A DNA stretch of 64,000 nucleotides from CAWBOY01 sp963790585 (GTDB lineage: Bacteria; Planctomycetota; Planctomycetia; Gemmatales; Gemmataceae): assembly GCA_963790585.1 (NCBI GenBank), contig CAWBOY010000004.1, positions 682,001-746,000 of the forward strand, written 5' to 3'. The notes beneath the pieces were generated by a model, which had not been told where the DNA came from, did no database searches, and saw nothing but the letters and a program-made list of their open reading frames with translations. The translations under genes were made by a program, and so were the position numbers. Each line of letters begins with the position of its first letter. Positions within the stretch are counted from its first letter, which is position 1. Positions 20,595 to 31,254 of the stretch are shown piece after piece.

Positions 20595-21639
20595 GTGGCT
20601 CCGGTGAATCCCTGGCCGCGGCTAATCGAACGGGTGCGCCGCCGCATCGCGACGCTGCCGGACTATGAACGCGGCATCGTCGTCGCCGTGTCCGGCGGCG
20701 CCGATAGCATGGCGTTGCTCCGCGCCGCTCTCGCCGCTCGCTCGGAGGTGACGCCCATCGTAGTCGCTCATATGAATCATGGCTTGCGCGGCCCGGAAAG
20801 TGATCGTGACGCCGAATTTGTCCGCAAGCAGAGCCAACTCCTCAACCTTCGTCACGAGGTCGGTTTTCTCGACGTGCGGCTAATCGCTCAGCAAAAGTCC
20901 GCCAACCTCGAAGCGACGGTGCGCACGGAGCGCTACTCCTGGCTGACACAGATCGCGCTCAAGTATAGCGCTCTCTGGATCGCCACCGGGCACAATGCCG
21001 ACGACCAGGCCGAGACGGTGTTGCTTAGACTCTTGCGTGGCACCGGACTTCAAGGATTGCGCGGCATCGCGGAGCGTCGGCCCCTGACGAACGGTATTTC
21101 TTTGGTTCGCCCGCTCCTCCAGACGACGTGCGCGGAGATCCTCGCCGCCCTCGAAGAGATCGGTCAGCCTTGGCATGAGGACAGGTACTAATGCAGACCT
21201 CGATCTCACGCGCAATCGCATTCGCCATGAATTGATTCCGCACCTTAAAGATCGCTATAATCCCGCAATATCCGAGATCCTTGCTCGCTTGGCATCGCAA
21301 GCGCAGGACCTATTCGCCAACGAGGAACGCGAAGCGCAGCGATTGCTCGCCATCGTCGAGCTGCCGCGAGCCGGCGTGCTGGTGATTCTCAACGCGCAGC
21401 AACTGACGGCGCTGCCGGCGGGATCGATTCGCTCCGTTTTTCGGCTGATTTGGCAACGAGAGAACTGGCCTCTTGGCGATATGTATTACGAACACTGGGA
21501 TCGAATGATCCAGGCGGCCTGGGGGGTTACCGGCGCTATCGACCTGCCGGGAGGCTATCATTTATGCCGGCGTGGAGCGGTTGTGCAGGTCGGCCCCACT
21601 GCGAAAAAAACGAATAAGACACTATCCTCGGGGCAGTGA
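20595..21639 (+). CDS. tilS: tRNA(Ile)-lysidine synthetase TilS (apparent frameshift)
   Basis: Modifies C34 of tRNA-Ile(CAU) to lysidine, normally essential. The PP-loop AVSGGADSMALL is at about residue 32, followed by HMNHGLRG and TGHNADDQAETVLLRLLRGTG. The frame breaks at 21182-21190; removing one base joins GQPWHED to GTNADLDLTRNRIRHELIP for about 347 residues. GTG 20595 or GTG 20604 could start; AGGAG just upstream favours 20604. The C-terminal domain is short. Confidence 0.9.
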
Positions 21640-21718
21640 AGAGGGTACACTTTTTCATACCTGCCGTTTGACCGACCTACCGCGTCCGCATCCCGCCTGA
21701 TCGCATTTTGACGAGGCC

Positions 21719-23032
21719 ATGCCGATGGACACGATGAATCGCCGTGAGTTATTGCGAATCGGCGCCCTGAGCGTCTTTGGTGCCGGTCTGTCCAATTCGA
21801 TAAGTACCGCTGAGACCAGTAAACGCCAGGCTTCCTCTATCCTGATTTTCCTCCAGGGTGGACCGAGTCATCATGATCTTTGGGATCCCAAGCCCGTCGC
21901 CCCCGTCGAAATTCGCGGGCCATTCGGCACGATCCCGACGGCCCTAACCGGAGTGCGCTTCGGTGAGCTTTTGCCCCAGAGCGCTGCGTTGGCCGGCAAT
22001 CTCGCGGTCGTCCGCTCGATGCGACATCGCTTCACGAACCACATCGCCGGCACCTATGTCATGATGACCGGCTCGAACGTCCAGCCCGATGCCGACCGCG
22101 AGGCACACGCCGACGATTTTCCGGGTCCGGGAGCAATTCTGAATTATCTGCAGCGGACGCCGACCGCCGTGCCAGTCAGCGTCTCGCTGCCGAATTGGCT
22201 CAGCATTCCTGGCCCGTCGAACCGCATGCCCGGCCAATACGCCGGCTTTCTCGGTTCCACCTACGACCCGTTCCTCCTGGCCGGTGAGCCGCACAAACCC
22301 GACTTCAAACCGCTGTCGTTGTCGTTGCCGGACGACGTTTCCAATGTGCGCCTACAAGGCCGGGTCCGGCTGCGCGAGCAACTCGACGCCGCGGCCAAAA
22401 CCCTCGAAGTTCGCGGCGGCGACGCCCGCAACCGCTACAACGAAGCCGCTCTTCAACTCATCACTGACCCGCGCGTCCGCCAAGCGGTCGAACTCCATCG
22501 CGAGCCGGACCGAGTGCGCGAACGCTACGGCCAAACCAAGTTCGGCCAGTCTTTACTGCTGGCGCGGCGGCTAATCGAAGCGGGCGTGCGACTTGTTTCG
22601 TACAACGAGTTCAATCAATCCTGGGACACGCACGGCAATTTGACGAATCGCTATAAACAGATCGTCCCGGTGATGGACCAGGCTTTCGCCGCCCTCGTTT
22701 CGGACCTATCCGAGCGCGGCCTGCTCGACGACACTCTCGTCATAAACACCGGTGAATTCGGTCGAACGCCCAAGATGAATAAAGAAGGCGGCCGCGACCA
22801 CTGGCCGCGCGCCTACTCCGCGGTCCTGGCCGGCGGCGGCATTCGCGGCGGCCAAGTCTACGGCAGCAGCGATTCGCAAGGCTCCGACGTCGCCAGCCAA
22901 CCGGTTTCGCCAGCCGATCTACTCGCCACCCTCTGGCATGTCCTGGGAGTCGACCCCGATAGCGAGCTACGCGATCGCTTGAATCGGCCATATCCGGTGT
23001 CGACCGGCAGCGTGGTGCGTGGTTTATTTTAG
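21719..23032 (+). CDS. DUF1501 family exported protein
   Basis: A 437-residue protein with a twin-arginine-like leader, NRRELLRIGALSVFGAGLS, typical of the planctomycete DUF1501 sulfatase-like proteins. The body has FLQGGPSHHDLWDPKP, NEFNQSWDTHGN and INTGEFGRTPKMNKEGGRDH, family hallmarks with metal-binding His/Asp. ATGs at 21719, 21725 and 21734 are all possible starts. Such genes usually sit beside DUF1549/DUF1553 cytochrome genes; here the partner is a Uma2 gene 15 nt downstream. The substrate is unknown. Confidence 0.9.
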   Translation: MPMDTMNRRELLRIGALSVFGAGLSNSISTAETSKRQASSILIFLQGGPSHHDLWDPKPVAPVEIRGPFGTIPTALTGVRFGELLPQSAALAGNLAVVRSMRHRFTNHIAGTYVMMTGSNVQPDADREAHADDFPGPGAILNYLQRTPTAVPVSVSLPNWLSIPGPSNRMPGQYAGFLGSTYDPFLLAGEPHKPDFKPLSLSLPDDVSNVRLQGRVRLREQLDAAAKTLEVRGGDARNRYNEAALQLITDPRVRQAVELHREPDRVRERYGQTKFGQSLLLARRLIEAGVRLVSYNEFNQSWDTHGNLTNRYKQIVPVMDQAFAALVSDLSERGLLDDTLVINTGEFGRTPKMNKEGGRDHWPRAYSAVLAGGGIRGGQVYGSSDSQGSDVASQPVSPADLLATLWHVLGVDPDSELRDRLNRPYPVSTGSVVRGLF

Positions 23033-23047
23033 ACCGAGGAAATTGGG

Positions 23048-23629
23048 ATGAGTTCCATCGCGACGAAGCCAATCACAGCTGACGACTTCTTCGATTGGCT
23101 TCTGTTACCTGAAAATCAGGATAAGCATTTTGAACTCTCCCGCGGGGAGATCGTGGAAATGTCGCGCCCCGGAGAACGACATGGCCTGATCTGTGGCAAC
23201 GTGATTACGATCCTCAATCTTTACGTTCGACAGCGGCGCCGCGGCTATGTGCTGGGAAACGACTCGGGAATTATCTTGGAACGCAAACCCGATACGGTGC
23301 GCGGCCCGGATGTGCTCTATTTCGACAAGGGCAAGAAATACTCCGAACTAAATCCGAAGTTTACGGAAGGTGTGCCGACACTCGCGGTTGAGATCTTGTC
23401 GCCGAACGATCGTATCGGCAAAGTGACTCGAAGAGTCTCGGAGTTCCTCAAAGCGGGAATTCGGCTCGTCTGGATTATCGATCCGGAAGGCCGCGACGTT
23501 ACAGTCTTTCCCGCAGGCGGTCCGTCGTATGTCGTCGAAATCGAGAAGGAACTTACGGGCGATGAGGTCCTTCCGGAATTTCGTGTTCCCGTCGCCGACT
23601 TTTTCTTTGTGCAGGAAGATGAGGGATAA
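23048..23629 (+). CDS. Uma2 family (DUF820) restriction-endonuclease-fold protein
   Basis: A 193-residue protein. FELSRGEIVEMSRPGERHG, GPDVLYFDKGK, LAVEILSPNDR and AGIRLVWIIDPEGRDVTVF match the Uma2 family, which has a PD-(D/E)xK fold with Asp and the E-I-L Glu in place. It is common in many copies in planctomycetes and cyanobacteria; the biological role is not settled. It probably shares a transcript with the DUF1501 gene. Confidence 0.92.
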   Translation: MSSIATKPITADDFFDWLLLPENQDKHFELSRGEIVEMSRPGERHGLICGNVITILNLYVRQRRRGYVLGNDSGIILERKPDTVRGPDVLYFDKGKKYSELNPKFTEGVPTLAVEILSPNDRIGKVTRRVSEFLKAGIRLVWIIDPEGRDVTVFPAGGPSYVVEIEKELTGDEVLPEFRVPVADFFFVQEDEG

Positions 23630-23690
23630 GTGCTGGCATACCATCTTTCGCTCCGCGAACGAAGGCTTTTTGCGGAGCGAAAAGCGACGC

Positions 23691-25216
23691 TCATTTTCCA
23701 GCTTCGGCCGCTTTGCCCATCTCAATCAGCATTTCGCGGTCGGTGATGCCACGCCACCCGTGGCCTTTGCCTGGCGAGAATGTGATCTTTCCCTCAAACG
23801 GCGGCTTCGCTTTGCTCAACGACGTCTCCAGCAAATGCACCGCATTATTGAGGTAATAATCATCCGCATCGCCGACCCAGAGGTGAATCTTGCTCTTGAG
23901 CTTCGGCGCCAGCGTGGCCCAGTTCTTTTCCAGGACTAAGCGAAGATCGTACTTCTCCCAGTGTGAGAGAACAGTGCGATCGATTTTCCCCGTTTTGCCA
24001 TCCCATAAGGGTTTTGGCAGGCCGTCGTCGCCGCGTGGGCCGAATGTGGCGTTCCAGGCGCACCAATCCTTGCCGGAGAGTTCCCAGCGGTCGCCGCGGC
24101 CGAGGACGCGTTCGACCAGGCATTCATGCCGAACGGTGTAGCGGACTTCGCCGTTGACCTCGCGCATGGCAGGTCGTTCAAAGCCATAGCGGTTCACGTA
24201 GGCGTTGTCGTCGCGGTAGACATTGATGAGTTCGTAGGAGCGGAAATCTACCGGGTCCGGCGCGTGGGACCAGCAGCCGTTGAAGAAATCGGGATAGAAA
24301 ACCTGGAGTGCGAACGAGACCCAGCCGCCCGTCGAGGCGCCATCGGTGAAGCGAGCATAGCCTTGGCCGATGCCGCGATACTTCTTTTCGATGAAGGGGA
24401 TTAGCTCCTGCGTGACGGCATCGCCCAAAGGACCATTGTTGGCCGAATTGACCTGATACGGATCGCCAAAGGGGCCAGCTCCGTCGAGATGGAGCAGCAA
24501 CATGCGCGGCGTATCCGCGTCGCGCGGCTTCTCATGCGCCCGCCGGCGGTATAGCGCGTGCCATAGCCGCCGATATGAACGCGCAGTGGATAACGGCGAT
24601 CGGTGTCGGTGTCAAAGCCTGTCGGCAAAACTAAAGCGGCCCGGACGTACATATCGCGGCCGAAGAATTTGCTGAGCAGCTCCGACTTGAGCTTGATGTA
24701 TTTCACGGCGGCCGTGTCCGCCGGCATTGACTCGGCGGGAATCGCCTTTGTCAGTTCGAGTTTGATCGTCGCCGCTTTGCTCGGATCGAGCGAGAACGCT
24801 TTGGCTTCACTATAGAGGTTTCCCGGAGCGTCCACCAAATTGAGATCTCTATTGTGATGAAAGACGGCCTGTACGCTGTAGTCGCCCGCCGGGAGTTGCG
24901 AAAGATGTTCAATGGGAAACATCACACATTTCTGATCGATGACGCCGACGACGCCGGGTGCGAACGCTTTGACATCCGCGCCGAGAACGGGTGGCATGGT
25001 CATGCCGGTCTGGCCGATCGCTCGGCGCGGCTCAGGCTGGCCGCGTTGGCCGAGAACGACAAATAGCCGCCCATCGGTGGCATCTTTGAGGAGCCCCTTG
25101 GCCATCGTCACCTCAAAACGCAGCCCCGTCTCGCGCGGCGGCTCCGGCGCGGTCCAGCCGTAACTAGCGACGATCAAGCCGGCGCAGATCAACCCAGCGA
25201 TCCAAACGCGACTCAT
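23691..25216 (-). CDS. Exported esterase-like alpha/beta hydrolase (apparent frameshift)
   Basis: About 508 residues after adding one base near 24540. The N-terminal part has a signal peptide (MSRVWIAGLICAGLIVASYG) and a beta-rich domain. The C-terminal part, in a shifted frame, has GPLGDAVTQELIPFIEKKYRG and FTDGASTGGWVSFALQVFYPD, the nucleophile elbow of the esterase D-like hydrolases (G-A-S-T-G-G), with GHGWRGITD near the end providing His. ATG 25216 is chosen over GTG 25249 because AGGATGAG precedes it. It follows the haem protein gene directly. Confidence 0.8.
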
Positions 25217-25245
25217 AAATCTCATCCTGAAAAAGGAATTAAGAA

Positions 25246-28200
25246 TCACTTCAAATTAGCCAGAAACTCCACAAGATCACGCACTTCGGAGCGTGATAGA
25301 TATTTGATTAGGTCTTCCGGCATCGCGGACTTGCCGGCCTGACGCTCGTCAATCTTGTCCTTGGGAACCGTCACGAGCGTACCCTCGGCCGTGATAAGCT
25401 TGAGTTCCTTGGCGTCTTCCGATTTGACGATACCCACGACGCTTTTGCCGTTCGTTAGTGTCAGCACCACGGTCTCGTAGCCCTTGGCAATCTGCTTGTT
25501 TGGTTCGACAATCGATTCGAGAAGGTATTCGCGCGGCTGCTTTTTGGCGATGCCGGTGAGCTCCGGTCCAACCTCGCCGCCTTGGCCATCGACTTTGTGA
25601 CAACGCAGGCAATAGACCGAAGTCTTGGTCAAGAAGATGCGTCGCCCATTCTCGGCGTCGCCGCCAACGAGAGCCTCGCGCCATTTGGCGAGGTGGTCCG
25701 TTTTCGGTCGCAAATCCTCATAGCGGGCCAGTTCAGCCTTTAGATCGCTTTCGGAGCGCTTGGCGAGGGCCTCTAGTAAATCAAGAGCGGCTTCCGGCGG
25801 CAGCTTTTTCTGCTTCAACGAGGTCAATGCCTTGGCGAGCAGCTCACCGGCGGCGGCGTCCTTCATCTCGCCCAGAATGGCTAAAGCACCTTGTATTTCA
25901 ACGATTTTTCCATCGTCCAACACTTTCGATAAGATCGGCAACGCTTCTTGGGGCTTCGCTCTGGCCAGGAGACGTCTCCCCTCGTTGCGCACTCGTAGGT
26001 CTTCATCTTTGAGTGCAAGGTCGCGGGCTTGATCGAGCCGTGAATCTTTCAGCGTTTCCAGGGCGCGAAGCGTTTCGACACGCACGGCCGAAGGTTTTTT
26101 CGGATCCGAAACGACGGCATAGAGGAGCGGGCCAACTTCTTTGATGCCCAGCTTGGCAGCCACTTTGGCGGCCTCCTTGCGAAGCGCATCCGGTCCGGAG
26201 AAGACGCCTCCGAGCTGGGGGCGCAGAGCATTCATGGCTAGATCCGCTCCGCGCTGGCCGAGGTTGGTCGTGAGTCCGGTAATCCGATCTCGGCGGGCTG
26301 GCTTAGCCCAATCACCGAGCATTTTGATCGCCTCGACGCGGAGCTTTTCCGGGCGCTGGCATTGGCGGCGAACGACGCTACCAGGTCAGCGTTGGCTTGC
26401 CCGCCAAGGCGGAAGTTGGCGTTCAACGCGCGCCATTCGAGGAACTCGGGCAGACTCGGCTTGGCTAACAGCGCTGCTAACTTGGGCAGGGCTTCGAGAA
26501 TCGATTCGTCGTGAATCGCACGAGCCGCCTCGGTGGCGACTCGCGGATCGCCGTCACCTAAGAGGTCCGCAATTTCCGGCGCGTGAAGACGACGCAAGGC
26601 GAGCGTCGCTCCGAGACGAACGGCGGCGGAATCGCTCTTGGCCGTGTCGAGAAGCAACTTGCGATCCGCCGCGGCGGTAAGGGCCATCACGCCCGCATGG
26701 CGCAAATACGCATCTTGATCGTTGTTTTCCCGGAGCGTATCGGCGACTGCTTTCACAGCTTCCGCATCGATTCCGGTCGCGTGCGCAAGACCAAGGAGAG
26801 CAAACAGCCGCACGCGCGGCATTGGGTCGTGAAGCATTTGCAAAAAGAGGCTCGGCGAAGTTTGCGGGCTATCGCCCAAAACGTGGGTTACTTGAGCGCG
26901 AACCTCCGCGTCGGGATCTTTAACCAATGCGGCGAGGTGACTGATGGCCACCCGCGAGTCGTGGCGTGCCAGCATGCCCAATCCCCAGATCGCATGGAGG
27001 CGCGCCAAGCTGATTCGTGCCGCTCTTCGCAACCTCGATCAATGCTTCCAGACCGCCTTTGGTATTGGCCACGAGGGCGAACTGTGCCGCCTGCCGCACG
27101 CGCATGTCGGGAAACTCCAATAGCTTGACCAATTCGGCGACGGGACGTTTCTCGAATCCTTCGGCCAGCAGCTTTTTCGTCTCCACTATGAGCGAGGTCT
27201 TCTCGATCGCTGGGTCCGCGAAGCGATAAATCCGCCCTTTGCCGGTCAGGTTCCAGCCATCGACCCAATCGCTGATGTAGAAACCGCCGTCGGGCCCGAA
27301 GTCGCAGTCGGTCGCGAGGATGGAACCAAAAGCTTCCGATACGTCGGTCACTTCAAATGCCGCCCCCTTCGGCTTGAATGCAAACGATGTGACATTGCTG
27401 CCGCCTGGACTACCGCGGAAATCGCAGATAAAGAAGTGATCCTTGTACTTCTCCGGCAAGGCGGTGGCGCCGTAGTTGTAACACAATCCCGAGGGACCCG
27501 ATGTGATATGAGCCAAAGGCGGCACCGTGTAAGCCGGCTGTTCGGTCGGCGGCAGATGCCAGATTTTCTCCGCGTTGAATGGGCCGCGATCGCTGAGGCT
27601 GCTGCCGTATTGATAACCGGTGCGCCAGCCACTATCGCCGCCCTCGACGATGTAGACGACCCGCGCTTTATCGACCGAATCGCTGTTGTTGTCGACCGTG
27701 AAGAGATTGCCGAATTGGTCGAACGCCAATTCTTGCGGATTGCGCAGCCCCTTGGCGACGACTTCGAGGTTCGAGCCGTCCGGTTCGCAACGAAGCACGG
27801 CACCCATGTCCGGGATAAAAGAGTTCTTTCCCCTCTTTTGTCTTGACATTGAGCCCGCGATCGCCGCTGGAGAAGTAGATTCGGCCATCGGGCCCGACCC
27901 GGAGTCCGTGTAGGTCGTGCCCGAGAAAGGCGACGTGGACGCCGAAGCCGGTCGCCAAGGATTTCTTTACATCCGCTTTGCCGATTCCTTTTGTGTCTTT
28001 CAACAGCCAAAGATCGGGGATGCAGGTGTAATAGACATTGCCCTGAAACGCGAGGACGCCGGCGCCGATGCCCGTAGCGGAGTCACGGAAACCATCGGCG
28101 AAGACAGTGGTCTTGTCCGCAACGCCCGCGCCCTTGGTGTCCTCCAGGAGAGAAACACGATCGTGTTCGGTCTCATAGGTAGGGAACTTGTCTTTGAGGA

Positions 28201-28567
28201 ATTTTTTGTACATGGCCACGCGATCGGCCACGGTCCGGCTGGCGAGATCGTCGTCCAGCCAGTCCATGTGATTGCGATTATCCGTTACGCCGTTGTGGAG
28301 GCGAAACGTCTCAGCCACGTAGCAGCGTCCCCTGTCGTCGAAACAAAAGCTGACCGGGTTCGCCAGCAATGGCTCGGCGGCCCAAACGCGGCCCTCGACG
28401 CCCTTGGGCATGCGAAAGCGCTTCATCGCCTTGGTCGCTTCCTCGGAAGCAGGCTGGATTTTAGGCGAGTAAGGCTTGGGCTCATCCCACGCCAAGAGAG
28501 CGGACAGGATGACGCCGGTCGCCAAACAGACAAGTGCCAGTCGTGAGATACTAAAGATCTTGTTCAT
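25246..28567 (-). CDS. PVC-type haem-binding CxxCH protein: propeller, HEAT repeats, cytochrome c (three frameshifts)
   Basis: About 1106 residues across four frames. The signal peptide (MNKIFSISRLALVCLATGVI) is followed by a beta-propeller (PVSFCFDDRGRCYVAETFRL, GLRVGPDGRIYFSSGDRGLN, QELAFDQFGNLFTVDNNSD). The centre is HEAT-like repeats (DPDAEVRAQVTHVLGD). The C-terminus has a cytochrome c site, VYCLRCHKVDGQGGEVGPEL, and ESIVEPNKQIAKGYE. Shifts lie near 27835 (a GGGGAAA run), 27012 and 26350. These proteins are exported and typical of planctomycetes and verrucomicrobia; the redox partner or polysaccharide role is unknown. Confidence 0.88.
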
Positions 28568-28662
28568 CGCTTAATAATCTTCAAAGGTTGGCGGAGGGGG
28601 ACCAGAGTCGCTGAAATTGATTTTATGAATATCCGGCGGGAGCGCAAGATCGCCGTCTTAGC

Positions 28663-29607
28663 TCATTGCGCCAGTCGTTCCGCGAAGCCGGCCATGAGGC
28701 GAATCCTGTTACGCAGCGCTTGCCGCGCCGAACTCATGCGAAACATCGCGCTTTCCATTTTTTGGATGCAGGCGTCCAATTCCGAGCGTGGGCCACCGGA
28801 GTGTAACAAACAGCTCGATAGTTCTTTAATCGACGTTTCGATTTCGTTCTGGAGGATATGCTGCATCTCCGTGCCGACCTCCTCCGTCGTGACGGCGGAT
28901 TGATGCAGTTCGGTGAGGTAATCGGTATGGAGCGCGGGATCGATGGGCCGACTCATATCGCGGCCTGAAACAGATGTCGCGGCCGGCGCGACACGAGAGT
29001 TCGCGGCCGACGACAGTGCCGAAGCCGATTTGTCGCCCGCGAGTTGATGCTGAGCTTTCTCCATACCGGCGAGCGCTTTTTCCCAATCCGGTCGCGCCTG
29101 GAGACAGATCTGGTAATGAGGGATCGCCTGGCGCGGTTGATCCTTTTCCACGTAAAGGTTGGCCAGGTTTAGGTGCGCATCGACCATGCGCGGGTTGAGC
29201 CGGACCGCTTCGCGATATGCCTGAATGGCCAGGTCAATCTGGCCTTTTTTCTTGTAAACGAGGCCAAGATTGTAGTAACCCTCCACCCGCGTCGCATCGA
29301 GTTGGATCCCTTTCCGCAGGGAGTTGATCGCTTCGTCATACTCGGAAAGGAGATTATGCACCGCACCAAGATTGATGTGCGCGCCAGCCCGCTTTGGATC
29401 TAGTCGAATCACCTCGCGGAAGTGGTGGGCGGCACTCGTCAGCTCACGTAGCTGAAAGTAAACGGTTGCCAGGCCGTAGTGGACATCGGGCAAGTCGGAG
29501 CGCTGGGCTAATGCGAGCATATAGGATTGTTTGGCAAGCACCCAATCGCGTTGACCGATGGCTTGCCGCGCATTCGTGCAGAGCCTTTCGATCGTCGGCT
29601 CGCTCAT
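28663..29607 (-). CDS. Tetratricopeptide repeat protein
   Basis: A 314-residue protein with about five consecutive TPRs (residues 1-195), such as VHYGLATVYFQLRELTSAAH, AHINLGAVHNLLSEYDEAIN and YYNLGLVYKKKGQIDLAIQA. The C-terminal 120 residues are a Ser/Ala-rich linker and a helical tail with two Cys. No signal peptide is seen, so it is probably a cytoplasmic scaffold. The partner is unknown. Confidence 0.85.
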   Translation of the reverse strand: MSEPTIERLCTNARQAIGQRDWVLAKQSYMLALAQRSDLPDVHYGLATVYFQLRELTSAAHHFREVIRLDPKRAGAHINLGAVHNLLSEYDEAINSLRKGIQLDATRVEGYYNLGLVYKKKGQIDLAIQAYREAVRLNPRMVDAHLNLANLYVEKDQPRQAIPHYQICLQARPDWEKALAGMEKAQHQLAGDKSASALSSAANSRVAPAATSVSGRDMSRPIDPALHTDYLTELHQSAVTTEEVGTEMQHILQNEIETSIKELSSCLLHSGGPRSELDACIQKMESAMFRMSSARQALRNRIRLMAGFAERLAQ

Positions 29608-29983
29608 GACTGGCTCCTGAAAGAGATGGATCGCCCCGGATGACCGGCCTTTCTGCCCCAGCGTATAGACTCCGGAATTATAGACTCATTAGAGGGAATT
29701 TCTCAACACAAACTCTAGAAAATGCCAACGATGCGCTCTGCGCGACAGTGCGAGCAGGAGAGCATTCGTTAGCCACCACTCGACGCTGCCCTCAGGTCGC
29801 CTACAATGACCGAGACCTATGCGACGGCAACGGCCTGTTTTGCTGCGATCCGTGTGTAGTCGTCAAGGTCGGCTTGAATGACTCTACCGCTACGCCTCTT
29901 CGATAGCTGTATCCTACCTTAATGCCCTCTGCCTTCGGATCGACCTACCTCATGACGGTTTTGATTGGGAGGAAAAGAGTCCT
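29608..29983. other. Intergenic region of 376 nt between divergent genes
   Basis: The promoters of the TPR gene and the efflux operon must lie here. The short frames present have no coding character. No clear operator palindrome or long repeat is visible. Confidence 0.5.
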
Positions 29984-31254
29984 ATGTCACACAGCTGCGT
30001 TCTTCCTCTGAAGATCGGGCGATTGTGCTGCGGTCTTATTCTGATGCTCGTCTTATTAGTCGCGGGTTGCCAGCAAGGCCCGCCGCAAGTAGCGCCCAGC
30101 GATGTTCCCGTGATTCCGGTGAGCAAACCGGTTTCTCGCATGGTGACGGATTACGTGGACTTCACCGGCAGAACCGACGCGGTCGAAGCAGTGGATATTC
30201 GCGCTCGCGTAACCGGCTATTTGACAAAAATGCCCTTTAAGGAAGGGGCTGAGGTCAAAGAAGGCGACTTGCTGTTCGAAATCGATCCACGTCCCTATAA
30301 GGCGCAGCTCGATCAGGCGCTAAGCCAGGTTACTCTCAACGAAGCCTCGCTCACGCTGGCCAAGACAACGCTTGCCCGAGATCGAGCTGTTTCGTCCGCT
30401 GTCGCCGGCGGCGTCAGCCAGCAGCAGCTCGGATCAGGATCGAGCCGCTGTCGACGAAGCCGAGGCTCGTCTCAAGGCCTCGCAGTCGAGTACCGAGGTC
30501 TACAAGCTGAACCTCAGTTTTTGTAAAGTCACGTCGCCGATTTCGGGTCAGGTCAGCCGCTATTATTACACGCGCGGCAACCTGGCAAACCAAGATCAGA
30601 CATTGCTAACAACCATCGTTTCGCTCGATCCGATGAACGTCTATTTCGACATGGACGAGCCCACGTTCATGCGTATCAAAAGCGCCGTGAACTCCGGCAA
30701 GGTCAAACAACTCGACGACGGGAAGCTCCCCATATTGATGGGCCTTCAAGGCGAAGAGGGATACCCCCACGAAGGCAAGCTCAACTTTGTCAACAATCAA
30801 GTCAACCCGACGACAGGCAGCATCTCGGTCCGAGGCGGCTTTCCTAACCCGAAGCCTAAGGGCGGGACTCGCCTCATGACGCCGGGTATGTTCGTTCGCA
30901 TTCGCTTGCCGATCGGCGATCCGCATCCCGCGCTTTTGGTGATTGACCGCGCCATCGTTTCTGATCAGGGATTGAAGAACGTCTACGTCGTCGATGGCGA
31001 GAACAAGATTCAAACGAAGTCGCATCCGCACCGGGCCATTGCAACAGGACGGCTTGCGCGTCGTTTCGGAAGGCTTGAAGCCAGACGATTGGGTCGTGGT
31101 CGGCGCGCTACAGCAGATCCGCCCGCGTTTGACCGTCAAAACGGATCAGATCCCGATGCCAATCATTGGCCCTGTCCAGGATGCCGACGCGAGCGGCTCG
31201 AAACCGATGCCACAGGTGGACGATAAGACGAAGTCAAACGGTAATCCAAAATGA
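29984..31254 (+). CDS. RND efflux adaptor lipoprotein (two apparent frameshifts)
   Basis: Periplasmic membrane-fusion protein of the AcrA/HlyD family. LILMLVLLVAGCQQ is a lipoprotein signal with the lipobox Cys. DYVDFTGRTDAVEAVDIRAR and GYLTKMPFKEGAEVKEGDLL form the lipoyl half. After one extra G near 30432 comes the hairpin (DRAAVDEAEARLKASQ) and SPISGQVSRYYYTRGN; after one extra base near 31019, TGPLQQDGLRVVSEGLKPDD. The restored length is about 422. A GGAGG lies upstream of ATG 29984. The stop overlaps the permease start (ATGA). Confidence 0.9.

Noticed and set aside
29640..29906. 88-codon frame in the gap before the RND adaptor
   Set aside because: It has no ribosome site and implausible composition, and it would cover the promoter region.
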